Notes: generated by a model not told the origin, from the letters alone. Counted from the stretch's first letter, positions 15,981 through 24,557 are shown. The stretch is DNA of 33,355 bases from Pseudomonadota bacterium (GCA_027487795.1 JAIYCX010000057.1:1-33355), one strand, 5' to 3'. Program-made: numbers and translations.

Positions 15981-17167
15981 TCTTTAAATTCTAAATAAAC
16001 TAACCTACTTAACTTCTGATAATACAAAAATAACGAAGCACTTAAAGCAGCTAGAAACCAAATAGTTGGATAATATAGGACAGAGATGCCAACTGCCGCT
16101 CCAAGAACTCCTAACCAGCTACATAAGATAGCCCTAGCAAAACCTTGAATAAAAATAAATTCTTTATAAACAATAACTGAATCAATATTCTTTATTTGCT
16201 TAATCTCTCTAATTATTTTTCTCAAAGACTGAATACTAGAAAATATTATTCCTCCAATCATAAAAACTCCCCAAAGCCCCATATCACCCAATAGTTGAAA
16301 GTACATGGAATGGCTTGCTCGACCTGCTAAACTTTTTAAAGTAACTCCACGTTCTAAATCCTCGTATTCATGAAGTCTCCATTTTGAATTCTCAAGCCCA
16401 ACTCCTGTAAACATATTCCTTGGATCCTTCCACATCTTATAAATATAAGACCAAGTATCTAATCTCTCCTGAATGGTTCCCGTCCCTGCTTGAGATTCGA
16501 CTCCAATAGACTTAATTTCTTTATAATATTTTTCTGGAATGAAGGGCAAACTACAAACTCCCAAAAAGAAAGCACCTAAGATCCATCTAACTTTTCTAGG
16601 TGAATACCAAAACTGAAAAAATACAACCATCGCAAAGCCTATAAAACCTCCTCTTGATTGAGTTGCGACTACTGCAAGTACTAGTAAAAAAGCTGTAACA
16701 TAACCAAATATAATTTTTAATCTAGAGGCCCCAGATATTAAGTAAACAAAACTTATTGGGATAAGAGAAACCAAAACTAAACAGTTATCATTTTCATCAC
16801 CTAGATATCCGCCAGGCCCTACACCAACATGCGTCAGTGCCCAAACTGCAAGTAAAAATCCTGAAAAAGTTAGAAACGAAATAATTTTTCTAAGTCTTAA
16901 GCCCGAACTAAAACCAAACACGACCACAAGCATAAAGCCAAAAAAATGAAATATTAAATCAGTCCAAGTCCAAAAGTGCCAGCCATCATTAACTACAAAG
17001 TTTTCAAAAACTATATGCCCGAAAAATCCCCTTAATCCTTCGATAACAATAATTATAAAAGTTAGCTTAAGAACTTTAGGCCAGGAGTAAGTAAGATATT
17101 TTAAAGAAATTACCCCCACTACTATATTCATCAGCAAAGGCGTGCGAATACTTCCAAAGAAAGCCAT
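15965..17167 (-). CDS. O-glycosylation ligase of the exosortase-associated (Wzy/WaaL-like) type
   Basis: 400 residues from ATG 17167, about ten membrane helices. The GPGGYLGDENDNCLVL segment (about 121-136) is typical of the exosortase-A-associated putative O-glycosylation ligases. VATQSRGGFIGFAMV, the periplasmic loop with GTGTIQERLDTW and GVGLENSKW, and HSMYFQLLGDMGLWG match the Wzy_C ligase pattern. Expected role: moving a lipid-linked glycan to a protein or polymer in the periplasm, with PEP-CTERM proteins as likely substrates. The frame stays open 46 codons further upstream and adds a likely first membrane helix. The only plausible start there is ATA at 17303-17305, eight bases after TAAGG, so the true protein may be about 446 residues. 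It follows the methyltransferase gene closely. Confidence 0.85.
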   Translation of the reverse strand: MAFFGSIRTPLLMNIVVGVISLKYLTYSWPKVLKLTFIIIVIEGLRGFFGHIVFENFVVNDGWHFWTWTDLIFHFFGFMLVVVFGFSSGLRLRKIISFLTFSGFLLAVWALTHVGVGPGGYLGDENDNCLVLVSLIPISFVYLISGASRLKIIFGYVTAFLLVLAVVATQSRGGFIGFAMVVFFQFWYSPRKVRWILGAFFLGVCSLPFIPEKYYKEIKSIGVESQAGTGTIQERLDTWSYIYKMWKDPRNMFTGVGLENSKWRLHEYEDLERGVTLKSLAGRASHSMYFQLLGDMGLWGVFMIGGIIFSSIQSLRKIIREIKQIKNIDSVIVYKEFIFIQGFARAILCSWLGVLGAAVGISVLYYPTIWFLAALSASLFLYYQKLSRLVYLEFKDKGSV

Positions 17168-17324
17168 ACCTGTAAAATCATGAAATCTAGTAATGGTAAA
17201 AAGTAAACTAAAAAGAGTAAGGTTAATGACATAGGCAGGAGTTTCCCTACCTTCATATAGGGCTTTAAAATTAGTTGGAATAGCTGTTAGTTTATTTACT
17301 TCTATGACTGTTGCCTTAGGTCTT

Positions 17325-18251
17325 TTATTTTTTCATGACTACAAACATTGCGGGGCAGATTACCTTAGAAGTTAGTTTAAATACAGTTAAACTAAGATAA
17401 TAAATGAATTGGGAAAGAATATTTATCTTCTTTTTAAGCAAAACTGAGGGCAAAAACTCAACACTTTTAAAACCTAATTCTTTTAAATTTTTAGCTAGGT
17501 ATTTCTGTGAGAATAAATATAAATGTTCTGGATTAAAAAATATTAACTTATCGGAAATATCTTTTTGATTTTTATTAAATAGTTTTATAAGAAAAGACTT
17601 ATTTGGAATTCTTAATATGAGAACTCCGTCAGGCTCTAAGTTGTTATAAATTGCTAATAATGATTCTTTAAGATTCTCCTCATAATACAATACATCTAAG
17701 GCTAGTATTACAGAGTTCTTTTCTATTTTCTTAATGATAGGAATAGCTCCTACTTTCGTCCTAAGCCCCTTAGACTGAGCACTAGTGCAAGCTTCATTAG
17801 AGATATCATTTATTATAACTAGTGTATTAGGAAATTCTCGTATCAAACTTTCACCAAGAATACCCGTAGCTCCTCCTAACTCTAAAATAGACTGAGGATT
17901 TTTATTGAACTTTTTAATTAAGCAGATAGTTTGCTTGAAAATGTCATCTCTTTCTTCCCTAAAATACTCTTCTGATTTATAAGCATTTTCAAAATGCTTT
18001 TGTCGCACTTGTGGATCGATCAAAACATCCACATAAGAAAGACCACAACTGCTGCACTCTAGTAAACTATGTAATGTACTATAATAAATAAATTGGCCGA
18101 TTTTAGTATTAGTACTAGAATTGCAGTATGGACAAAATTTTACTTCTTTAAAACTAACTTCTTTAAATCTTTTTGCACTAGCAAACTGCAACCAATATTC
18201 TGGTTTCTTGAAACCATAATTTTTATTGAGGATAGTTAAGTAGTCTTGCAA
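17325..18251 (-). CDS. Class I SAM-dependent methyltransferase with N-terminal zinc-ribbon
   Basis: 308 residues. CPYC (40-43) and CSSC (66-69) form a probable zinc site, as in methyltransferases of sugar and polysaccharide clusters. The SAM-binding motif I is ILELGGATGILG (122-133), followed by NDIS at the acidic position and ILALDVLYYEE (motif IV region). Near the C-terminus is the PEHLYLFSQKYL segment common in this group. The start is TTG at 18251; an in-frame stop lies just upstream and no ATG is near, so translation may be weak. The O-ligase reading frame starts some 20 bp after the stop, so the two are probably co-transcribed and act on the same glycan. Confidence 0.83.
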   Translation of the reverse strand: MQDYLTILNKNYGFKKPEYWLQFASAKRFKEVSFKEVKFCPYCNSSTNTKIGQFIYYSTLHSLLECSSCGLSYVDVLIDPQVRQKHFENAYKSEEYFREERDDIFKQTICLIKKFNKNPQSILELGGATGILGESLIREFPNTLVIINDISNEACTSAQSKGLRTKVGAIPIIKKIEKNSVILALDVLYYEENLKESLLAIYNNLEPDGVLILRIPNKSFLIKLFNKNQKDISDKLIFFNPEHLYLFSQKYLAKNLKELGFKSVEFLPSVLLKKKINILSQFIYYLSLTVFKLTSKVICPAMFVVMKK

Positions 18252-18272
18252 TGTATTTAATTAAATAAAAGA

Positions 18273-18298
18273 GACCAGTCAAAAGTAAATGACTGGTC
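18273..18298. promoter_or_regulatory. Inverted repeat upstream of the methyltransferase gene
   Basis: GACCAGTCA (18273-18281) and TGACTGGTC (18290-18298) form a perfect 9-bp inverted repeat 22 bp before the TTG start on the minus strand. On that strand CTCTTTTATTT follows, so it could be a weak terminator of read-through, a 5' leader hairpin or an operator. Confidence 0.45.
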
Positions 18299-18375
18299 AC
18301 ATATAAAAGCTCAATACGTCATACATCATTTTAGTATTCTTACAAAATAAATTGTGTTTGTTGTAACAAATAAAA

Positions 18376-18405
18376 AAAGCGCTGATGTATTTACATAAGC
18401 GCTTT
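18376..18405 (-). terminator. Terminator of the 19390-18434 gene pair
   Basis: AAAGCGCT, mismatch, ATGTA pairs with TACAT, mismatch, AGCGCTTT, making 13 pairs with a 2-nt loop. On the minus strand the stem runs into seven T. It lies 28 bp after the stop of the gene at 18434. Confidence 0.88.
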
Positions 18406-18433
18406 ATAAGATGAAAAACCCTGAAAAAAACTC

Positions 18434-19039
18434 TTAGGAGTCCAAGATCTCATAATCTCGATAGCGAATGTATCCATCTTGGAACATCTTAACTGAAAAA
18501 TCTAAAGTAAGTCGAATCTTTTCGCCTACTTTTGGTTGTCTCTCCAAAGAGTCAAAACTCACGAAAAACAACCATTTCTTAGATTCCCCCGGAATGCTTG
18601 CTTCGATACGAAAATTATCAGCGTAATTATAACTCTGATTTTTTCCATAATAAACGATAGCATCCACTCTATCTATAACCAATTCGACTTTGGCACTTTT
18701 TGGCACCTCGTCAACACTTCCCATGGAAGTAGATAAGAACTCCTTCCAAAAGCTCCTTGCCGCTTCAGCTCGATTCATTTCGATCTTTCGATCATAGTCC
18801 TGCTTATATGAAGGACCGATAACCCAACCTAGGTTCTCTCTTGTCCCTCCGTGATCATGGACGATTGAACCAACAAGCCAAAACACAAATGAAAAGAGGA
18901 CTGCCCAACCCTTTCCATCTTCTCCCTGACAAATCATTACGATTAGACTAGCAATCATAATGAATATGCCGAAACATACCAAGTAATCTAGCCAAAGTAT
19001 CGACTCAACCCCTGGCAACATAATCTTTGAAACCTGCAT
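18434..19039 (-). CDS. Hypothetical membrane-anchored protein
   Basis: 201 residues. Two hydrophobic segments near the N-terminus (about 17-38 and 44-61) anchor a C-terminal soluble domain of about 130 residues with alternating beta-type hydrophobicity (ELVIDRVDAIVYY, FRIEASIPG, KWLFFVSFDS, KIRLTLDFSVKMF). GAGAGGA lies about 9 bp before the ATG. It is the second gene of a two-gene unit, 42 bp after the 102-residue gene at 19082, and ends in a clear terminator. No family was recognised. Base composition is less AT-rich than the core genes of the window. Confidence 0.7.
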   Translation of the reverse strand: MQVSKIMLPGVESILWLDYLVCFGIFIMIASLIVMICQGEDGKGWAVLFSFVFWLVGSIVHDHGGTRENLGWVIGPSYKQDYDRKIEMNRAEAARSFWKEFLSTSMGSVDEVPKSAKVELVIDRVDAIVYYGKNQSYNYADNFRIEASIPGESKKWLFFVSFDSLERQPKVGEKIRLTLDFSVKMFQDGYIRYRDYEILDS

Positions 19040-19081
19040 TTTAGATTTTCCTCTCTAAAAAAACCGAAACTAGAAACTAAA

Positions 19082-19390
19082 TTAACGACGCAGACGCTGA
19101 AGCAGCAATAAAAATAAACTGCTATCTGGCTTCATCATCTCAACTTCATAGCCCGCATCCTTAACGGCCTCAACAATCCCATCATACAATCCAGTTGCCG
19201 CCGGAATATCAGGCTCGATGATTACAAATTCACCATTGTAACCTTCTTCAACGCGCCGAATGATCTCGATCGCCGAAGTCGCAAGAGTACCCGACTGTTT
19301 CGCAAGATTACTTTCGCTAGCAAATCTTTCACTGCCATATACTACAACTTGTCGAATCCAAACGACCTTCTTTTCTACTACCCCTGCCAT
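19082..19390 (-). CDS. Hypothetical small protein
   Basis: 102 residues with AAAGGG before the ATG. The segment VVWIRQVVVYGSERFASES, followed by a long helix (about 35-52), FVIIEPDIPAATGLYDGIV and a C-terminal helix, suggests a compact alpha/beta fold. The C-terminus ends in hydrophobic and basic residues (SSLFLLLLQRLRR). It is the first gene of the pair with 18434-19039; both are unknown and may act together. Less AT-rich than most genes here. Confidence 0.65.
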   Translation of the reverse strand: MAGVVEKKVVWIRQVVVYGSERFASESNLAKQSGTLATSAIEIIRRVEEGYNGEFVIIEPDIPAATGLYDGIVEAVKDAGYEVEMMKPDSSLFLLLLQRLRR

Positions 19391-19568
19391 AGAAAAACCC
19401 TTTCAAATCAAAAATCTTTTCCCTGAAACTAAAAACCAACTATTTATGCTAATAAATATAACAAAAGTTGCATATAGTAACTCAGAGCTGAGTAAGTAGC
19501 TAATATCTTGAATGGTTTTATAAACTTAGGATAATATTTTGTTTAATAAAATCCGCTCTTTTCTTCCG

Positions 19569-19717
19569 AGTTTAGTACCCTTAAATCTTTCTGGCCTTAT
19601 TCTCGCGCATTCCACCTGGAATGCAGCTCCGAGATGCCGGAAATTTTTTCAGCTAAATATAGCTGAGGAAAAAAATTTCCTTGAAGTCCGGCCAGAAAGA
19701 CTTAAGGGTACTAAACT
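19569..19717 (+). repeat. Family A palindromic element, copy 1 (149 bp)
   Basis: Outer arms of 28 bp (19569-19596 with 19690-19717) pair with a single A-C mismatch. Inside are a hairpin GCATTCC-ACCT-GGAATGC (19607-19624) and a longer hairpin with AAATTTTTT and AAAAAAATTT arms around CAGCTA/TAGCTG. The central ~90 bp is clearly homologous to copy 2 (19853-20004) in opposite orientation. The outer arms differ in sequence but remain paired. Both copies start AGTTT and end AAACT. Short open frames across it are by-products of the repeat. Confidence 0.9.
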
Positions 19718-19852
19718 ATTTTATCTCACAACATTATTTTTAATCAAAGCGGTGAAAAGATAATAGAATTATATACTAAAAATAGTTATCAATATTTTTT
19801 TAGTTGTTTGTAGACTTAATATATTTGAAAAAATTAAGAGGTGATAGAGAAT

Positions 19853-20004
19853 AAGTTTGAAGCATTTTGGTCTTAATGTCTGGACTTCGAGCAAATTTTT
19901 TTCCTTAGCTATATTTAACTGGAAAAAATTTGTGGCACCTCGGAATTGCGTTCCAGGCGGAACGCATGAGAATGAAGACATTAAGACTAAAATGCTTCAA
20001 ACTT
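19853..20004 (-). repeat. Family A palindromic element, copy 2 (152 bp, inverted relative to copy 1)
   Basis: Outer arms of 29 bp (19853-19881 with 19976-20004) pair with one mismatch. The small hairpin is GCGTTCC/GGAACGC, against GCATTCC/GGAATGC in copy 1. The large hairpin has CAAATTT/AAATTTG against GAAATTT/AAATTTC. The differences therefore keep base pairing. The two copies stand 135 bp apart in a 720-bp region without a convincing gene, between unknown genes. No flanking target-site duplication was seen. Confidence 0.9.
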
Positions 20005-20110
20005 TTAATAATGTAGATAGCGCTCAGCTCCGTGATCAAAATCATACTACTCACAAACCTTTGAGTTTAAGATCTAGTAGTAATCAACATATCACAAATA
20101 AAAGCAAAAT

Positions 20111-20473
20111 ATGTCAAAGATCAAAAAAACCGATGCTAAAGATTTTAATAAACTAAAAAACATAGGCTTAGAGTTTGAAGCACCACAGGATGAGTACAGC
20201 TATCAGCCGGACTCAGGTAGTACTGCAAATGGTCTAATAGGGAAACAAGAGTATGGGATAGATATAGATATTGATGCACAGCCTTATGAAAATGAACCTT
20301 TCTTAGAAGGAAATAATATTGAAGACTCCTCACTGCCTATACCGGGCGAATCGGAATACAGTCAAAGTAATAGGCTTCCACAAGATGAAATAGTTGAAAC
20401 ACAAGAAGCACTAACCAGTGGATTTGTGAAGTCTATGAAAAAAACAACAAAAGATAAGGCTGAACAAATATGA
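20111..20473 (+). CDS. Acidic hydrophilic protein coupled to a YqaE/Pmp3 peptide
   Basis: 120 residues, strongly acidic in the middle (IDIDIDAQPYENEPFLEGN), with basic ends (SKIKKTDAKDFNKLK, SMKKTTKDKAEQ). Low-complexity sequence suggests disorder. There is no signal peptide or membrane segment. The stop overlaps the start of the next gene (ATGA at 20470-20473), so the two are translationally coupled. The ribosome-binding site is poor. No family was recognised; a partner or regulator of the small membrane protein is a guess from coupling. Confidence 0.65.
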   Translation: MSKIKKTDAKDFNKLKNIGLEFEAPQDEYSYQPDSGSTANGLIGKQEYGIDIDIDAQPYENEPFLEGNNIEDSSLPIPGESEYSQSNRLPQDEIVETQEALTSGFVKSMKKTTKDKAEQI

Positions 20474-20718
20474 AACATATGGACAAAACCTTTGCTCGTC
20501 AGAACGAAACAGTTGGCAGCAATTATATAGAAATTACATTAGCTATAATAATGCCACCTCTTGCTGTTCTCATGAACAGGGGATTAACTAACCAGTTTTT
20601 TATTTGCTCAGTCCTAACTCTACTAGGCTTCATACCTGGCATGATCTACGCCTTTTTTATTTTATTTTCGGATATGAAAGATGATAAATTAGCGGAAGAC
20701 ATGGAACCGAAGAGTTAA
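20470..20718 (+). CDS. YqaE/Pmp3-family (UPF0057) small membrane protein
   Basis: 82 residues with two membrane helices. ITLAIIMPPLAVLMNRG (about 23-39) and the second helix with LLGFIPGMIYAFFILFSD (about 52-69) give the family signature: PP-hydrophobic first helix, then a G-.-.-P-G-.-[IL]-[YH]-A motif. Family members are plasma-membrane proteolipids linked to membrane potential and stress in yeast (Pmp3) and bacteria. M1 and M4 are both possible starts. Coupled to the acidic protein upstream. Confidence 0.85.
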   Translation: MKHMDKTFARQNETVGSNYIEITLAIIMPPLAVLMNRGLTNQFFICSVLTLLGFIPGMIYAFFILFSDMKDDKLAEDMEPKS

Positions 20719-20735
20719 AAATAACAACTTAACCA

Positions 20736-22737
20736 CTATAAAGCCAAGTCTACTCTTAGAAAAAATGCTCTTTCAATCTCCGTTAAAGGTCTCCTACTCT
20801 CATCTGGAAAAAACTCCTGACGAGAATCATGAAAAAGATTTGTCCCTATCAAAGAAATCGATAAATCTCGATCAATCAAATAACCTAATCGTAAATTTAA
20901 ATTTACATAAGCTTTGACATTCTGGTCACTCAAAGAATCTACATATCTTAAAGTTGGATCAATCTCTATATTTCCATAAGCTGTCATTAAAGATCTTAAA
21001 ACAGCCTGGTTTTTAGGACTTCGGTTATCGACGATCTTATCAACATTCATATCTAAGTAAGAGTACCATCCCTGTAGTCTCCACCAATCAGTTGCTTGAT
21101 AGCTTGAAACAAACTCAAATCCGTACACATCACTATTGTTAGAATTTACAAATTGAATTGGTATTCTAAGATAATTTGGTAGTGTTGAAGTGACAAGAAC
21201 TGGACTTCCATTTGCAGTTGTAATCAATCTTTCATAATGATTATAAAACGTAGACAAATCAAAACTTAATTCACTGCTTAAATCTACCCTATAACCAAGT
21301 TCATAGGCATATAATGATTCAGAATTAATACCATGATCACCTTCCACTACGACAGCTCCAGGCAAACCTGCTTCAGTAGGAAAAGTAGAGGAAGTGTAAT
21401 TTATATCTCTTTCAACCTGAGAAGGAGTCCTAATAGCTCTTGATACAGAAGTCCAAAAAGTTTGTTTAGTAGTAGGAGTATAAGCTAGCTTTATACTTGG
21501 CTGAACTTGAACTCCTGTATAATTTCTATATTCAATTTTTGATCCAATTGTAGTTTTTAATATTTCTGGAATAATAGCATATTCATTTTGTGCAAATATA
21601 TTTGTTACATCGTATGCTCTTGAAGAAGGTTCAAAATAGTTATCTAAGGTTTCATTATTATTACTTGGTCCTATATAGCTATCAATGAAACGATACCCCG
21701 ATCCCCAAGTAAATTTATTATTTATACTTGTTTTTTACATTATGCTGTAATTCAAAATCATACGTTGTAGATCTTAAATTGAAAATATAACTATCTCTAG
21801 ATGATTGATTTACAAAAGCTTGCAGAGATAAACTTTCATCAGATGAAAGTTCGTGGTCCCATCTAGAAGTTAAATTTTGAGATCTTATCGCTGCATCTAA
21901 CTTTGCTGGCCTAGAATATGGAGGGGTTAATATAGGAACATTACTAAAAGCATTTTGAGAAATTAATTGACTATCTCCATGTAAAGATAATTTGTTCTTA
22001 GCTTCTACGTGATCATATCTAAAGCCTGTTCTTATACTTTTAGAATCATCTATTGAGTGGGTTCCACCTTCTTTAAGTTTTGAATCATCTCGAATAGTAC
22101 CTTTTGCATATAATCTTATATGACCATTCTCACCAACGTCAGTACCCGATCTAATTCCCGAAACTGTATAATCCTCATTTCCTCCACCTAATAGCACTCG
22201 AGTTCCATGAGTATCGGCAGCATTCTTTGTAATAATATTAATCACACCATTTACAGCATTTACTCCCCAAGCACTTGCTCCAGGACCTCTAATAACTTCT
22301 ATTCTTTCTATGTCCGACAAAAGTAAGTCTTCCTGATCCCAAAATAATCCAGAAAATACTGGATCATAAACAGTTCTACCATCTATTAAGATAAGCAGTT
22401 TATTAGAATATCCAGAATTAAATCCTCTTGCGCTAATCGCATAGTTATTAGCATCAATTCTAGCAACTTGTAGTCCAGGAACAATCCTAAGTAGTTCAGG
22501 TACTGACGTTGCTGTAGATCTACGAATATCATCCTTATTTATTACAAATAATGCTGCCGGAGACTCGTTTGCTTTTTCGTTTGTTCTTGAAACAGAAGTT
22601 ATTTCAACATTACCTAACTCTTCAAGGGTCATTGAGAACGGATCGACAAGTTCCTCTGCCCGAAGAAATGAAGTATTAAAAACTAAAAATGTGCTTAAGA
22701 TTACATAATTTGTAAAAAATGAGTGGTACTTCCTCAC
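20736..22737 (-). pseudogene. TonB-dependent outer-membrane receptor, split by one frameshift
   Basis: The N-terminal part (22737-21718) has a signal peptide and FSMTLEELGNVEITSVSR. It carries a full plug domain: VPELLRIVPGLQVARID, ARGFNSGYSNKLLILIDGR, VFWDQ-type GLFWDQEDLLLSDIERIEV, and IRGPGASAWGVNAVNGVIN. It stops at 21718. In the other frame the coding sequence runs on without a break from about 21730 to 20736 (TWGSGYRF, then beta-strand repeats, ending FFLRVDLAL). Removing one A from a run of six (21731-21736, T on the plus strand) restores a single protein of about 666 residues. This may be a true mutation, slipped-strand phase variation, or a sequencing or assembly error. The ligand is unknown. 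The family takes up siderophores, cobalamin, metals or glycans with TonB energy. Confidence 0.88.
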
Positions 22738-23017
22738 TATAAAACTCCGTTATTAAGATTCAATACTAGCTTGCTATTTTAAAGGGACAATACTTGAATA
22801 AAAAAGATAATCAGAAAGACTTGATCACCTAAAATACTGAAATATCTAATTATATTCCCTTTATTTTCTAATAGAATCAGATTTAATCTATATAGACAAG
22901 TCTTATGTTGATATAGATGAAAGTTACTTAGATACTAATATCAGTTAAGAGTAGTATCCATACTAATGTGCTATTTAATGGTAGCAATTGAATACGATTA
23001 CCTCACTTCAAAATTAA
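22738..23017. other. 280-bp divergent intergenic region with inverted repeats
   Basis: It lies between the TonB receptor (minus) and the YitT gene (plus). It holds ATCTATAT..ATATAGAT (22886-22918) and GATACTA..TAGTATC (22931-22937 with 22952-22958), either of which could be an operator. No convincing open frame or clear consensus promoter was seen. Confidence 0.35.
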
Positions 23018-23872
23018 ATGAATAATAACAATTTAATAAACGAACTAAAAAACATCGCTTTAATACTTAGTGGTATTTTTTGCGCAGGAATGGGAATACA
23101 TGGTTTTTTACTTTCAAGTAACTTCATAGATGGGGGCGTTACTGGAATATCAATGCTACTTTCTAAAGTTATAAATGTTCCACTAAGTTACTGGATAGCG
23201 ATAACCAATTTCCCATTTATATTTTTAGGCTATAAACACTTAGGAAAAGCTTTTGCTATACGTAGCGTATTTTCAATTCTAGGACTGTCTATTGTTCTAG
23301 CAACAGTCCATTTCCCTGATGTCACTCCAGATAAGCTGCTTACTGCTGTTTTTGGAGGAATTTTTATTGGAGCAGGTATAGGCTTAACTATTCGTGGAAA
23401 TGCTGTCTTAGACGGAACTGAAATAGTAGCGCTATTAATTAGCAAAAGAAGTAATCTTCTTAAAGTAAGTGATATTATCTTAATTTTTAATATTGTTCTT
23501 TTTACCTTTGCAATATTTTTTCTAGGTGTTGAACCTGCTCTTTATTCAATACTAACATATATGTCAGCAGCTAAGACTTTAGACTTTGTGGTTCATGGTT
23601 TAGAAGAATTTACGGCTATTAATATTGTATCTTCAAAAGCACAAGACGTAAGAGAAGCTATAACCGGAAAGCTCGGTCGCGGTGTTACAATTTTTAAAGG
23701 AGTTGGTGGACTTAGTGGGCTAGAACAAGAGATTCTGTATTGTGTAGTAACAAAACTTGAAATAGGCGCAGTAAAAACTATAATACATGATATAGATCCT
23801 GAAGCTTTTATAACTTTACATCGATTAATTGATGTAGATGGTGGAATAGTTACAAGAAAAATACTTCACTAG
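23018..23872 (+). CDS. YitT-family membrane protein (DUF161 plus DUF2179)
   Basis: 284 residues. Five or six membrane helices in the first 185 residues carry the family signatures SNFIDGGVTGISMLL (30-44), NFPFIFLGYKHLGKAFAIRS and IRGNAVLDGTEIVALLIS. The C-terminal cytoplasmic DUF2179 domain has ITGKLGRGVTIFKGVGGLSG, ILYCVVTKLEI and HDIDPEAFITLHR. The family is widespread but poorly characterised. The C-terminal domain resembles small-ligand or metal-binding regulatory domains. It stands alone, divergent from the TonB receptor. Confidence 0.92.
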   Translation: MNNNNLINELKNIALILSGIFCAGMGIHGFLLSSNFIDGGVTGISMLLSKVINVPLSYWIAITNFPFIFLGYKHLGKAFAIRSVFSILGLSIVLATVHFPDVTPDKLLTAVFGGIFIGAGIGLTIRGNAVLDGTEIVALLISKRSNLLKVSDIILIFNIVLFTFAIFFLGVEPALYSILTYMSAAKTLDFVVHGLEEFTAINIVSSKAQDVREAITGKLGRGVTIFKGVGGLSGLEQEILYCVVTKLEIGAVKTIIHDIDPEAFITLHRLIDVDGGIVTRKILH

Positions 23873-23951
23873 AGTAAAGCTGCCCTGATTCTAATCATAC
23901 CGAGTAGGTATAATTACATAATTTTATTAACATCCATTTATAAGGAAAATA

Positions 23952-24422
23952 ATGAACGAAGCTCATATACACTTAATGCTTGTCCATATACCTATTGTTT
24001 TAATGCCACTAGGTTTTATTTTATTGATTCTAAAATATTGGAAAAGTAGAGAGTATTGTAAAACAGCACTAAGTATCTTTATAGCAGCTACTATTTTTGG
24101 AACAATTGCATTTTTATTTGGTGAAGGAGCTGAGGAGATTATCGAAGATTATCCGGGAATAGTTGAATCTCTAATAGAATCTCATGAAGAATCTGCTGTA
24201 GTTTCTTTATGGCTTACTGTGACAACTGGAATCTTCAGCTTAGGCATATTGTTAGCACTAAATTACGGTAAGAAAATTCCAAATATTATCTTACTAATAA
24301 TTTTAATCTTATCTGGACTATCGACTATGAATCTAGCCTATACCGCTCAAGAAGGGGGAAAAATTAGACATCCCGAAGCTTACACTGCAGACCAGTTAAC
24401 AGCTATGGATAAAAATAATTAG
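23952..24422 (+). CDS. DUF2231-like four-helix membrane protein
   Basis: 156 residues, four membrane helices. HIHLMLVHIPIVLMPLGF opens the first helix. The loop GEGAEEIIED..IESHEESAV carries another conserved-type His, and the C-terminal TAQEGGKIRHPE carries a further one. This H-..-H-P, G-E-G-A and E-G-G-.-I-R-H-P pattern matches DUF2231-type proteins, sometimes suggested to bind haem. The ATG is preceded by AAGGAAA. Possibly co-transcribed with the YitT gene (79 bp gap). Its last 27 bases overlap a remnant reading frame on the other strand. Confidence 0.72.
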   Translation: MNEAHIHLMLVHIPIVLMPLGFILLILKYWKSREYCKTALSIFIAATIFGTIAFLFGEGAEEIIEDYPGIVESLIESHEESAVVSLWLTVTTGIFSLGILLALNYGKKIPNIILLIILILSGLSTMNLAYTAQEGGKIRHPEAYTADQLTAMDKNN

Positions 24423-24557
24423 CAGAATTAACAACAGTAATATAATACCAACGAAAAAAAGCTTTTTTGGCAAATCTCCGGAAAGATCATCTTCTAACGT
24501 GGCTTCACGGTTAAATTTGTAATTGATGTACCAAATAGGTAATACTTGTCCGACTTC
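24396..24557 (-). pseudogene. Remnant of a DUF3592-like membrane protein (C-terminal part)
   Basis: A minus-strand frame reads YEVGQVLPIWYINYKF, then a short acidic stretch, then KKLFFVGIILLLLILL and a stop at 24396. The Y-.-.-G-.-.-[VL]-P-.-.-Y-.-.-.-.-.-.-.-A pattern followed by a membrane helix is typical of the end of DUF3592 proteins. A stop codon lies directly upstream of it with no start, and the rest of the gene cannot be found in one frame, so it is probably a decayed gene. The remaining 24558-24729 shows nothing convincing. Confidence 0.35.

Noticed and set aside
19569..20004. Family A as an ordinary MITE
   Set aside because: Shared AGTTT..AAACT ends fit, but the copies differ most in the arms, the differences are compensated, and no target-site duplication is visible. 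Kept as a structured element of unknown nature.
19539..20156. Open frames of 70-99 codons on both strands at 19539-19763, 19769-19981 and 19857-20156
   Set aside because: They run through the family A elements. The apparent similarity between their products comes from the repeat itself, and none has a proper ribosome-binding site.
20736..21365. Separate 209-residue TonB-receptor-like gene
   Set aside because: Its frame continues upstream without a stop to the frameshift near 21730, so it is the second half of one receptor gene.
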